Assembly: GCA_963576565.1 (NCBI GenBank)
Contig: CAUYVT010000055.1
Location: forward strand, 496,001-560,000
DNA length: 64,000 nt
Source: Aspidapion aeneum
Lineage: Eukaryota > Arthropoda > Insecta > Coleoptera > Brentidae
Reading direction: 5' to 3'
Both the position numbers and the translations under genes were made by a program. The stretch's first letter is position 1, and every line of letters starts with the position of its first letter. The notes below the pieces were generated by a model. That model ran no database searches. It was not told where the DNA came from and saw nothing but the letters and a program-made list of their open reading frames with translations. Positions 10,854-21,586 of the stretch are shown piece by piece.

Positions 10854-11216
10854 ATCATAACAAAAACATTTCATGTAAAACGAAGAAGTACGCGAAAGTG
10901 GTATTCTGTAAAAAGAATTAAGATAAAAGTAAAGCCAAGTTCTACAATACAAATTTCAAAATGAATGGTTCTTACTAGTGTGGAAATGTTTTTCTAAACT
11001 TGGCTATTACGGCTGCAAATGACTCTTAGGAAACTGAACGTAAAGAAGTTTGGCTGGAATAGCAAAGTTTAAAAAAACATTTTCAAACTAGTAAGAACCA
11101 TTCATTTTGAAATTTGTATTGTAGAACTTGGCTTAATTTTTATCTCAATTCTTTTTACGGAATACCACTGTCGCGTACTTGGCTTTTTTTTTACATGAAA
11201 TGTTTTTGTTATGATA
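10854..11216. mobile_element. Inverted-repeat tail of the Helitron-like family
   Basis: Arms of about 125 bp (10854-10980 and 11080-11216) are near-perfect reverse complements. They share ATCATAACAAAAACATTTCA, AAGCCAAGTTCTACAATACA and AATGGTTCTTACTAGT. They flank about 100 bases with a TTGGCTATTACGGCTGCAAA stretch. A lone right arm occurs at 56876-57020. There is no coding capacity, so it is non-autonomous. Confidence 0.8.
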
Positions 11217-12095
11217 AATCTTTAGAAATGTGAATTAAGTCAATTGATATAAAGAAAGCACATTAATTTATTGTTGGAATAAAAGCTTTGTGCTCCCTCT
11301 TTCAGTGTAGAAATATAAATATATATATACTTTTATATTATTATATTTATATAAACTTTAATTCTTTTTGGATTTTTGGAAACTCCTTGCTCATTAAATT
11401 AATCACATTGAAGAAAATTGGTAATTATGCCGCAAATGTACTTCTTTTATTAAACTGATAATTGGAAAGTTTATTTTGTAGACAGTTTATCCAGTTTAGT
11501 TTCAGTTTTTTTCCTAAGTTTTTTGAGTCTCTTTATAGAAGTTTTCAGAAACATGTTACAAGAGAAAGAGTGAAAACGAGCGCTGGGTGGGATAAAAACA
11601 ACTTATAACATAAACAATGTAAATCATTTGAAAAAAAAACTTATGAAAATCTATTGATTTAAAGCATAAGACGTTGAAAAACACATCTTATTTGGCTGTT
11701 TTTCCAAAAACTGACTGGTTTTTGACATAATAATATAATAAATATTGCAATACAAAATCTGTAATATCAAATAAATAACTTTTTGTTACTACATAATATA
11801 AGTGCATTTTATTATATCCGCAAAAAAAAACAATACATTATACCTCTAATGATTTAAATTGATTAAACTTTTAGAAAAAATCCTACTTCTATTCTAAAAC
11901 TTTCAACTATTTAAAAAAGAAACTCCAACATATCGTCTGGTAGGAAAATTCAGCTCTCAGAACAAACTCTTGATTTATCAAATCATTTGTTTTGAATGAA
12001 TGAAATTATTAATTATATTTACTAACACGAAACTAAAAAATTTGTTTGCTAATAAGCAAGAAAAAAGCGAGAAAAACTCACGACTGCAATGTGTG
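11217..12095. other. No gene seen
   Basis: AT-rich with a short TATA repeat near 11310-11330. Nothing recognisable. Confidence 0.4.
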
Positions 12096-12099
12096 TTAA

Positions 12100-12790
12100 A
12101 TGAAGCGCGCTGAGAAGAGGTCCACTAGTGACGTAAGCAAGGCGCCGCCTACCGCTGAAAGATTCGAACTAATAAATAGGCAATTCTGTGTGTTTATAAT
12201 TGTTGTATACAGATGTCTTGTACGAAATAGCACCCTAAGCTTTTGGGAGGCCCTTTTAGCTATATCTGTCACGTGACTGTGCCAAGACATGTTGGTCTCT
12301 GCAGTGACTCCTAAGATGTTCAACTGGTTCTGCAATGTGACAGCACTTCCAGATATCATATTTGGCTCATCGGTGCTGACCTTTTTTGAAAATAGGGTTG
12401 CTTGGGTTTTCTGCGCGTTGAACTGTACAAGGTTTTTGTTGCCTCAGTCCCACGTGCGGAGAAACATGTGGGTGGTATGAATGAGGAAACTACATTGCTA
12501 TAATCTGCAAAGCATTAAAGTGAATTTACTGTTTTATCTATGAGGTCATTTATGTAAATCAGAAAAAGTGTTGGCGAAAGTATTGCCTCAGAAGTGTGGC
12601 TCTTCTGTGGTATTGCTCCCTGTGGTATACCCGCATTTATTTGATAAGAGTTGCAGTTCTGGCCATCCAGTACAATATAAATGGATCTGTCCTTAAGGTA
12701 ACCTTCAAACCAAGTGCAAAGTTTTGGCGACAATCCCATTGTTTTGAGCTTGTTGAGCAAATTTTCAGACTTTATCAAATACTTTAGATA
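12100..12790 (-). pseudogene. Non-LTR retrotransposon reverse transcriptase remnant
   Basis: Two minus-strand pieces follow each other. 12778-12515 encodes the thumb-proximal palm region with LLNKLKTMGLSPKLCTWFEG and GIPQGA...ILSPTLFLIYINDL, typical of Jockey/CR1-type enzymes. 12420-12180 encodes the next part, with NLVQFNAQKTQA, LGV..ETNMSWHSHV and ASQKLRVLFRTR. The segment that should hold the catalytic Y-A/M-D-D box between them is missing, and about ten extra residues sit inside GIPQGA..ILSP. The enzyme is therefore dead. Neither endonuclease nor Gag-like ORF is attached. Confidence 0.8.
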
Positions 12791-13194
12791 TATCTAAGGC
12801 AATTGTTCTTGTTTCACTCCGCAACTCAATCGCTTTTTGCCAGAAGTAAGTGTAGTTTCAATGTTTGAAAAATATTACTACACTCAAAGAATATATACAT
12901 AAATATGGTTATAAGGCCTGTCTCACAATCCCTAATAGTAAGCTGTTTAATATACTGTATAACCTGTAATTTTTTTGTCTGCTGTGAAAATATTTCTAAA
13001 ATGTCGATATCTACATTTATATATAAGCACATAAATATTTACTTTTTAAATTAAAAAAATATGTTGTATATGCTACTTTTTTCAACTACTATATTTGCGG
13101 GCTAGATTTTTATGGGGGGAGGAGTGCTGGCAAACTCTGAAGGGAGGGGCGGCGTATTTTTGAAAATAGAATAAAATGAAAATTATTATATAAT
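12791..13194. other. No gene seen
   Basis: AT-rich; includes a GGGGGGAGGAGTG patch at about 13113 that may be the edge of an old element. Confidence 0.35.
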
Positions 13195-13645
13195 AAATTG
13201 ATAAAAAAAATTTTTTAAGTCACAAGCTTTTATAAAATGCACTAAAAATTAAAAAATAATTTTCTAACATTCTATTATCATAATAATAAAAGCGATGGCC
13301 GACTGATGGAAAGTTTGACGATGTTAGCACGATAAGATATCCGTATCAAATAAATATCACTATTTGCAAGAATCAATCTAGCAGAAAAATGCAGAGGTAC
13401 CAAACCCACCCAAGATACCCCAGAATTTCTCTGACATAGGTATAGCAATGGTATAACATTGCGGCATATCAAACATATCTTTGATGACCTGCTAGATCAC
13501 AAATTTAGATTAGCTTATGCTTTGATTTCCGGCCATCGCTTTTATTATTATGATAATATTAGAATGTTAGAAAATTATTTTTTAATTTTTAGTGCATTTT
13601 ATAAAAGCTTGTGACTTAAAAAAAATTTTTACCAATTTATTTTCT
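13195..13645. mobile_element. Inverted-repeat element with about 110-bp arms
   Basis: The left arm (about 13195-13310: AAGTCACAAGCTTTTATAAA, then a TAATAATAAAAGCGATGGCC block) is reverse-complemented at about 13527-13645. About 215 bp of unique sequence lies between. A half copy (left arm only) is at 16645-16770. No transposase is encoded. The class is uncertain, either a MITE or part of the larger Helitron-like unit that follows. Confidence 0.8.
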
Positions 13646-13679
13646 ACTTTTTAGTCTCAGCTATGTACTCTATTAAATG

Positions 13680-14050
13680 AAAATATTTGTTCAATAACAG
13701 AACAGAAGAGTTTATTCTAGATTATAATGAAATCGCTGATCGTGAGTTGTTTGGAAACTCATTTTTCTATTGGGGAAAGGAGAGGGTGGGGGTAGAAGTA
13801 GAAATATATTTCTTGTTTGAGTTGTATTGTCATCGGATTTTTATGCATATACCAAATTTTATAAAAGTCATTTGAAGTGAAGTGTGTCAAAAACGCATTT
13901 TTTATGGAAGGGGGTGGGAGGTAGGTGTGGTAGGACATTTTGTCATTATTGTTGCATTGTCATCGGACCACTATATGTATACCAAATTTCATCCAAATCG
14001 GATAATGTTATTGTACGATATCGATAGAAATACTGTTAAACATATTTTTA
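13680..14050 (+). repeat. Head of satellite-bearing Helitron-like element, single unit
   Basis: Starts with AATATTTGTTCAATAA and AACAGAAGAGTTTATTCTAG and matches 16790-17100 closely. It carries one or two units of the about 129-bp satellite (CATCGGACCACTATATGTAT, then ACCAAATTTCATCCAAATCG) and then breaks off into other sequence after GGATAATG at about 14006. Confidence 0.75.
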
Positions 14051-14123
14051 TAAATAATTAAACACAAAATCTCGCCGCAGCGAAAATCAATGCTGCAACA
14101 GTTTTAAAAGTGTTGGATGTAAA

Positions 14124-14355
14124 AAATTTGCGAAGCAAATGTGTTAACGAACTAATTTGCGAAGCAAATTTTTCTCAACACAAATTTGCAAAGCAAATTT
14201 GTTAATAAACTAATTTGCAAAGCAAATTTTTCTCAACACGAATTTGCGAAGCAAATTTGTTAATAAACTAATTTGCGAAGCAAATTTTTTTCAACACAAA
14301 TTTGCGAAGCAAATTTGTGATACGGATGTTTTCGCGTAGCGAAAATCATCCGTAT
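14124..14355 (+). repeat. Array of short palindromes closed by a longer hairpin
   Basis: Seven copies of a small palindrome, AATTTGCGAAGCAAATT or AATTTGCAAAGCAAATT, alternate with two kinds of spacer (GTTAATAAACT and TTTCTCAACAC). The array ends in a larger perfect hairpin at 14321-14355, stem ACGGATG plus TTTTCGC. It is non-coding. Spacers are conserved rather than unique, so this is not a CRISPR array. Confidence 0.8.
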
Positions 14356-14950
14356 GTTTTTTTATATTTGGCATAGTAGTACCTAACACCAAAAGCTAAA
14401 TTTTCATTCGAGATCCCCACTTTTCCGGCCTCCAAGAATCCAAGACGGCGGCTGCCAAAGTTAAGAAAAAAAATGATTTCCTTGTTTTAAGAGAAATTAA
14501 ATTAATTTCGATAAATTTACTTTAAGTGGGACACACTCAATTTAAAAATGTAAAAGAAATTTACAACTGTCACTGCAAAACAAAATGGCGGCTATATTTA
14601 AAAAAATCGTTTTTCTTTGATATTTTCTTTACTTTTTGTGCGATATTTATTTTTAATACCTCATATTAAAGCTACAGACCAGCTCTTTAAACATGCCTAA
14701 ATTAAATAATGTTTCCCAGCCGACACAAAGATGGCGCTTAATTTGTCAAAAATAAAAGAGACCTTTACAACCTGTAGACCAAATAAAATTTTAACAAAAA
14801 AATTTTTTGGATTTTTTTAGTAGTAAGCCAGATTTTGTAAAAATTTATAAAAAGTTACAATTTGACATTTAACATTTTAAGATGGCGCACAGAGGGGCCA
14901 AATGAAGCTAATGTCGGAAATAATTATTTAAACACCCAAAATATTAGAAA
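14356..14950 (+). repeat. Copy of the 24390-24930 outer-arm module
   Basis: Runs from ATATTTGGCATAGTAGTACC through CCAAGACGGCGGCTGCCAAA, CAAAATGGCGGCTAT and CAGCCGACACAAAGATGGCG to CATTTTAAGATGGCG, in the same order as in the palindromic element. It lacks that element's outer end and its inner palindrome. Confidence 0.75.
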
Positions 14951-15640
14951 CAAAAATAATGTGTATTGGTTATTGTGATATAGGTTAAAATGCACCTGTT
15001 TAATATTTTATAAAGCTTTAAAATTTGTTTTTTTTACAGGGTGATTTAAAAATAGATTTTTTAAAAGAAATTTAAGTACTTTTACACAAAAAAGTAATTA
15101 AGACTTAAACATTTATTAAAAATGAGTTTAAAAATTCTACATTTTATAATATTTCTGTTTGTTATTTAACCTGGCTCATAATATATAGTATGTCCCAAAA
15201 GTCTGGAATCACCTTTTTTTTTCAAACTTGGAGATAAAATCATGGACACGTCAATTTTGAAATAGGAAGAGGAGTCACCTAAAAATACTATATTGTACAG
15301 AGTGTCCTCAATAAGACATATGCATGCATATTTTTTTACTTATATTGCATCTAAAAACTAATTTTACCATTTTCTAAAAAAAACGAATTTAATGTAAAGG
15401 CTTTTTGGATAAAAGTTGTTTATTTTTTACTTGCATTTTGCTATTCTCTACATACAAAATTAGGTTTTGTATTAAAGATCATTGTAAAAAAATGACATAA
15501 GGGCAATATTTATGTTAAAATAAGACCTATTAATATTATTTTGTGGACACACTCCACACATGTGTAATTGTTTTGCTTTCTAACATTGTTTTATTAATAT
15601 TAACTTAAAACAACAAGTAAAATTAAAGAAAGAAATATTA
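14951..15640. other. No gene seen
   Basis: AT-rich. A line near 15190 reads GTCCCAAAAGTCTGGAATCA, which could be a transposon end. No partner end was found. Confidence 0.35.
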
Positions 15641-15641
15641 T

Positions 15642-15723
15642 AAAAAAGTTTCTCTTTGGCCGGGACTCGAACCCGGAACCTCTTGCTCTGTACGCAAACG
15701 CACTTTTATTAAGCTACCAAAGA
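15642..15723 (-). tRNA. tRNA-like sequence with T6 terminator (tRNA pseudogene or SINE head)
   Basis: On the minus strand 15723-15653 folds as a cloverleaf. There is a perfect 7-bp acceptor stem TCTTTGG/CCAAAGA, a 5-bp anticodon stem TTTGC/GCAAG around loop GTACAGA, and a perfect T stem CCGGG/CCCGG with a B-box GGTTCGAGTCC. A TTTTTT run follows at 15647-15642, as for a polymerase III terminator. The D arm is poor (two good pairs, no GG in the loop). The anticodon would read ACA (Cys), which is not the normal tRNA-Cys(GCA). I favour a tRNA pseudogene or tRNA-derived SINE head over a working tRNA. Confidence 0.5.
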
Positions 15724-16644
15724 TCATACATAAATTTTCCGAAAACTTCGACCAAGCCAATCAACTGATTTCTATAATTCGTCTTTCTCACTGTCAGTTA
15801 ATATTATTAAAACATAGAAAAAAAAACATAGAAAAAAAACAACCATTTCACGAATTTTGACCGCTTATATCTCAAAAACTGTAAATAGAAAAACTTAACT
15901 TTACTTACATTTTTTTTTGTTACATACCCCACTATAACATACTAAAATTATAGCCAGTTCAATCGAGACAAAAATTCCCCATAAGGCCTGTGTAAACTAG
16001 TGCGTGGTCCTTTGATAATCCACTTAACCCTTTCCAAAACAAAGATCTGTCAAAATGATATTTTGGAAAAATTTAATTAAGTTAAAAATACGAAAACAGC
16101 AAGTTTATAAAAGTTTTGGTTCAAAATTTGACTTTCGAAGATTTACCCTCCCCCCACTCCTTTTAACTAAAGTAACTGTAACCGCTACCATAACGGCTTT
16201 TTACAGGCCTAAAAAGTTGTTTATATCAATTTGATTAAAATCCTTTATTTTAAAATTTTTTCGAACAAAGCTTTTCCTAATTTTTACGCGTCCGCCATCT
16301 TTAAATTTAATGAGTTAATCAAATTTATGTTAAAAAACTATCAATCAAATTTTTAGTCAATTAAACACTTTTTATTTAATAAAAATTTGTTAATAAACAA
16401 ACAAGTTTTATATTTAAGATGTATAGTTTAATTTCTTTTACTTGGGTCGTATGAAGGCACTTTATTTTAAAATCTCAAAAAGGCGCATGAAAGCGCAGCA
16501 ATTTTTTTTTCATTTTGTTAAGAAACATTCAATTAACAAAAAAGTGACAATAGTTTTGCTTAACAAAATTTTATCACACACTAAATTATATTTTTTATAT
16601 TTCTTTAAGGTAAATTCTAATAATAATTGACTTCTTAGTTTAAA
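15724..16644. other. No gene seen
   Basis: AT-rich, with scattered phrases of the palindrome family (for example TCCGCCATCTTTAAATTTAA near 16289) but no ordered copy. Confidence 0.35.
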
Positions 16645-17207
16645 TAAATTGGTAAAAAAAAATTTAAGTCACAAGCTTTTATAAAATGCACTAAAAATTA
16701 AAAAATAATTTTCTAACATTCTAATATTATCATAATAATAAAAGCGATGGCCGACTGATGGAAATTTTGACGATGTTAGCAAAGTTAGAAAATATTTGTT
16801 CAATAAGAGAACAGAAGAGTTTATTCTAGATTAAAATGAAATCGCTGATCGTGAGTTGTTTGGAAACTCATTTTTCTATTGGGGGAAGGAGAGGGTGGGG
16901 GTAGAGGTAGAAATATATTTCTTGTTTGGGCTGTATTGCCATCGGACCTTTATGCATATACCAATTTTTATAAAAGTCATTTGAAGTGAAGTGTGTCAAA
17001 AACGCATTTTATATGGAAGGGGGTGGGGGGTAGGGTGTGAGGACATTTTTTCATTATTGTTGTATTGTCATCGGACCACTATATGTATACCAAATTTCAT
17101 CCAAATCGGATAATGGGAAGTGTGTCAAAAACGCATTTTTCTATAGATGGGGGTGGGGGTAGGAGTGGTAGGATTTTTTTTTCAATGTTGTGTTGTCTTC
17201 GGACCAC

Positions 17208-17293
<86 letters not shown>

Positions 17294-17740
17294 ACCAAAT
17301 TTCATCCAAATCGGATAATGGGAAGGGTGTCAAAAACGCATTTTCTATGGAAGGGAGTGGGGGTAGGGGTGGGAGGATATTTCTTTTTAATGTTGTATTG
17401 TCATCGGACCACTATGTCAATACCAAATTTCATCCAAATCGGATAATGGTAAGTGTGTCAAAAACTCATTTTTCTATGAAAGGGGGTGGGGGTAGGGGTG
17501 GGAGGATATTTTTTTTTAATATTGTATTGTCATCGGATCACTATATGTATACCAAATTTCATCCAAATCGGATAACGGGAAATGTGTCAAAAACAAATTT
17601 TTCTATGGAAGGGGTGGGGGTAGGGGTGGGAGGATATTTATTTCTTATTGTTGTATTATCATGGGACCACTATGTGTGTACCAAATTTCATCCAAATCGG
17701 ATAATGGGAAGTGTGTCAAAAACGCTTCACAAGATTTGAT
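16645..17740 (+). repeat. Satellite-bearing element: half inverted repeat, head and about 129-bp array
   Basis: 16645-16770 is the left arm of the 13195 element, joined to the head also seen at 13680. From about 17040 there are five to six units of an about 129-bp satellite (CATCGGACCACTATATGTAT, ACCAAATTTCATCCAAATCG, GTGTGTCAAAAACGCATTTT, GGGGGTGGGGGTAGG). One unit is split by an (AT)n run at 17213-17287. Because the period is a multiple of three, the array reads open for over 200 codons, but this is a by-product of the repeat. Confidence 0.85.
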
Positions 17741-17890
17741 AGATAGTTAGATAGATAGTTAGATAGTTAGATAGTTAGATAGTTAGATAGTTAGATAGTT
17801 AGATAGTTAGATAGTTAGATAGTTAGATAGTTAGATAGTTAGATAGTTAGATAGTTAGATAGTTAGATAGTTAGATAGTTAGATAGACAG
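17741..17890 (+). repeat. Microsatellite of 8-bp unit AGTTAGAT
   Basis: A run of about 18 copies of AGTTAGAT follows the satellite directly and leads into ACAGAACATCTGAAGC. A much shorter form of the same junction (ATAGTTAGTTAGTTAGACAG) lies at both ends of the foldback element. Confidence 0.9.
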
Positions 17891-17899
17891 AACATCTGA

Positions 17900-18008
17900 A
17901 GCTAAATAAAAGCTTGTAAAAAATTTTTTTGAAATCGGAGCAACTTTTTTTTTCTCGAAAAAATTAGGATCACCATAGCTCACACTACTTATAGTAGTAG
18001 TGTGAGCT
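17900..18008 (+). mobile_element. Hairpin terminus of the satellite-bearing element
   Basis: GAAATCGGAGCAACTTTTTT and CGAAAAAATTAGGATCACCA lead to a perfect 13-bp hairpin AGCTCACACTACT-loop-AGTAGTGTGAGCT (17977-18008). The same block, reverse-complemented, is the left end of the insertion at 51533-52281. A short subterminal hairpin and no visible target duplication are Helitron-like features; no Helitron protein is present. Confidence 0.65.
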
Positions 18009-18037
18009 AATATGATTACTCTATGACCGGTCTAGGA

Positions 18038-18160
18038 CAACTGGGCGCCGCCAACTCGGCGCCGCCAACTGGGCGTCGGGCCAACTGGGCGCCGGGCCAA
18101 CTCGGCGCCGCCAACTGGGCGCCGGCCAACTCGGCGCCGGACAACTCGGCGCCGGACTAA
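18038..18160 (+). repeat. GC-rich minisatellite CAACTNGGCGCCG
   Basis: About eight units of a 13-16 bp motif CAACT(G/C)GGCGCCG in an AT-rich setting form the left end of the foldback element. Three inverted units form its right end (about 21543-21586). Confidence 0.9.
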
Positions 18161-21100
18161 TTTTTTTTTTTTGATAAAATGTGTAGATGAAAAATAAAAT
18201 ATATTATTTATATAAAAACATCTTTAAAAAATCCTTTACGCAATATTTTTTACAAGCTTTTATTTAGCTTCAGATGTTCTGTCTAACTAACTATCTATCA
18301 AATCTTGTGAAGCGTTTTTGACACACGTAGTGGTCCCATGACAATACAACATTTAAAAAAATATATCCTCCCACCCTACCCCCACCCCTTCTATAGAAAA
18401 ATGTGTTTATGACACACTTCCCGATATCCGATTTGGATAAAATTTGGTATACACATAGTGGTCCGATGATAATACAACAATAAGAAAAAAATATCCAACC
18501 ACCCCTACCCCCACCTCCTTCTATAGATAAATTTGTTTTTGACACACATCCCGTAATCCGATTTGGATGAAATTTGGTATACATATAGTGATCCGATGAC
18601 AATACAATATTAAGAAAAAAATATCCTCCCACCTCTACCCCCACCCCCTTTCATAGAAAAATGAGTTTTTGACACACTTCCCATTATCCGGTTTGGATGA
18701 AATTTGGTATTCACATAGTGGTCCGATGACAATACAACATTAAAAAAAAATATCCTCCCACCCTACCCCCACCCCTTCCATAGAAAATGCGTTTTTGACA
18801 CCCTTCCCATTATCCGATTTGGATGAAATTTGGTATACATATAGTGGTCCGATGACAATACAACATTGAAAAAAAAATCCTACCACCCTACCCCCACCCC
18901 TTCTATAGAAAAATGTGTTTTTGACACACTTCCCGTTATCCGATTTGGATAAAATTTGGTATACACATAGTGGTCCGATGATAATACAACAATAAGAAAA
19001 AAATATCCTCCCACCCCTACCCCCACCCCCTTCTATAGAAAAATTTGTTTTTGACACACATCCCGTAATCCGATTTGGATGAAATTTGGTATACATATAG
19101 TGATCCGATGACAATACAATATTAAGAAAAAAATATCCTCCCACCTCTACCCCCACCCCCTTTCATAGAAAAATGAGTTTTTGACACACTTCCCATTATC
19201 CGGTTTGGATGAAACTTGGTATTCACATAGTGGTCCGATGACAATACAACATTTAAAAAAAATATCCTCCCACTCTACCCCCACCCCTTCCATAGAAAAT
19301 GCGTTTTTGACACCCTTCCCATTATCCGATTTGGATGAAATTTGGTATACATATAGTGGTCCGATCACAATACAACATTGAAAAAAAAATCTCACCACTC
19401 CTACCCCCACCCTCATCTATTGAAAAATGCGTTTTTGACACCCTTTCCATTATCCGATTTGGATGAAATTTGATACACACGTAGTGGTTCCATGACAATA
19501 CAACATTAAGAAAAAAATATCCCCCTACCCCCTAATCACTATATGTATACCAAATTTCATCCAAATCGGATAACGCGATGTGTGTCAAAAAAAATTTTTC
19601 TATGGAAGGGGGTGGGGGTAGGGTGGGAGGATATTTTTTTCTTATTGTTGTATTATCATCGGACCACTATGTGTGTACCAAATTTCATCCAAATCGGATA
19701 ATGGGAAGTGTGTCTAAAACTCATTTTTCTATGAAAGGGGGTGGGGGTAGAGGTGGGAGGATATTTTTTTCTTAATATTGTATTGTCATTGGATCACTAT
19801 ATGTATACCAAATTTGATCCAAATCGGATAATGGGAAGTGTATCAAAAACTCATTTTACTATGAAAGGGGGTGGGGATAGAGGTGGGAGGATATTTTTAC
19901 CAAATTTCATCCAAATCGGATAATGGGAAGTATGTCAAAAACTCATTTTTCTATGAAAGGAGGTGGGGGTAGAGGTGGGAATATATATTTTTTTAAATAT
20001 TGTAGTGTCATCGGATCACTATATGTATATCAAATTTCATCCAAATCGGATAATGGGAAGGGTGTCAAAAACGCATTTTCTATGGAAGGGGTGGTGGTAG
20101 AGGTGGGAGGATATTTTTTTTTAATGTTGTATTGTCATCGGACCACTATATGGGAAGGGTGTCAAAAACGCATTTTCTATGGAAGGGGTGGTGGTAGAGG
20201 TGGGAGGATATTTTTTTTTTAATGTTGTATTGTCATCGGACCACTATGTGAATACCAAATTTCATCCAAATCGGAAAATGGAAAGTGTGTCAAAAAAAAA
20301 TTATATGAAAGGGGGTGGGGGTAGAGGTGGGAGGATATTTTTTTATTAATATTGTATTGTCATCGGATCACTATATGTATATCAAATTTCATCCAAATCG
20401 GATAATGGGAAAGGTGTCAAAAACGCATTTTCTATGGAAGGGGTGGTGGTAGAGGTGGGAGGATATTTTTTTTTAATGTTGTATTGTCATCGGACCACTA
20501 TATGGGAAGGGTGTCAAAAACGCATTTTCTATGGAAGGGGTGGTGGTAGAGGTGGGAGGATATTTTTTTTTTAATGTTGTATTGTCATCGGACCACTATG
20601 TGAATACCAAATTTCATCCAAATCGGAAAATGGAAAGTGTGTCAAAAAAAAAATTATATGAAAGGGGGTGGGGGTAGAGGTGGGAGGATATTTTTTTATT
20701 AATATTGTATTGTCATCGGATCACTATATGTATACCAAATTTCATCCAAATCGGATTACGGGAAGTAGGTCAAAAACGCATTTTTCTATAGATGAGGGTG
20801 GGGGTAGGAGTGGTAGGATTTTTTTTTATTGTTGTATTGTCATCGGACCACTATGTGCATACCAAATTTCATCCAAATCGGATAATAAGAAGGGTGTCAA
20901 AAACGCATTTTCTATGGAAGGGGTGGTGGTAGAGGTGGGAGGATATTTTTTTTTAATGTTGTATTGTCATCGGACCACTATGTGAATACCAAATTTCATC
21001 CAAATCGGATAATGGGAAGTGTGTCAAAAACATTTTTCTATGAAAAGGGGTGGGGGTAGGGGTGGGAGGATATTTTTTTCTTAATATTGTATTGTCATCG

Positions 21101-21585
21101 GATCACTATATGTATACCAAATTTCATCTAAATCGGATAACGGGATGTGTGTCAAAAACAAATTTTTCTATGGAAGGGGGTGGGGGTAGGGGTGGGAGGA
21201 TATTTTTTTCTTATTGTTGTATTATCATCGGACCACTATGTGTATACCAAATTTTATCCAAATCGGATAACGGGAAGTGTGTCAAAAACACATTTTTCTA
21301 TAGAAGGGGTGGGGGTAGGGTGGGAGGATATTTTTTTCTTAATGTTGTATTGTCATGGGACCACTACGTGTGTCAAACACGCTTCACAAGATTTGACAGA
21401 TAGTTAGTTAGTTAGACAGAACATCTGAAGCTAAATAAAAGCTTGTAAAAAAAATTGCGTAAAGGATTTTTTAAAGATGTTTTTATATAAATAATATATT
21501 TTATTTTTCATCTACACATTTTATCAAAAAAAAAATTTAGTCAGGCGCCGAGTTGGCCGGCGCCCAGTTGGCGGCGCCCAGTTGT
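18038..21585. mobile_element. Large foldback element with GC-rich termini and inverted satellite arrays
   Basis: Both ends carry GGACAACTGGGCGCCGCC in inverted orientation (18034-18052 and about 21569-21586). Moving inward, both arms share GATAAAATGTGTAGATG, an AAAGGATTTTTTAAAGATG block, AGCTTTTATTTAGCTTCAGA, then the about 129-bp satellite. The left arm (to about 19530) holds about nine to ten units on the minus strand, and the right arm (to about 21390) about fourteen on the plus strand, so the arms differ in length by copy number. There is no reading frame other than repeat by-products. Target duplication was not evident. Confidence 0.85.
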
Positions 21586-21586
21586 C

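Noticed and set aside
14124..14355. CRISPR-like array of short palindromic repeats
   Set aside because: Spacers are two conserved sequences rather than unique ones, there are no cas genes, and the setting is eukaryotic.
17065..17739. Open frame of 224 codons (plus)
   Set aside because: Translation of the about 129-bp satellite and an (AT)n run; the period is divisible by three so frames stay open by construction.
18291..21407. Many frames of 60-138 codons on both strands with repeated YQISSKSDNG-like words
   Set aside because: Same satellite by-product; the frames follow repeat units, start anywhere and have no protein-family likeness.
18038..21585. Centromeric or telomeric satellite
   Set aside because: The arrays are short, inverted about a centre and bounded by paired GC-rich termini, which fits a foldback element better than a chromosomal satellite block.
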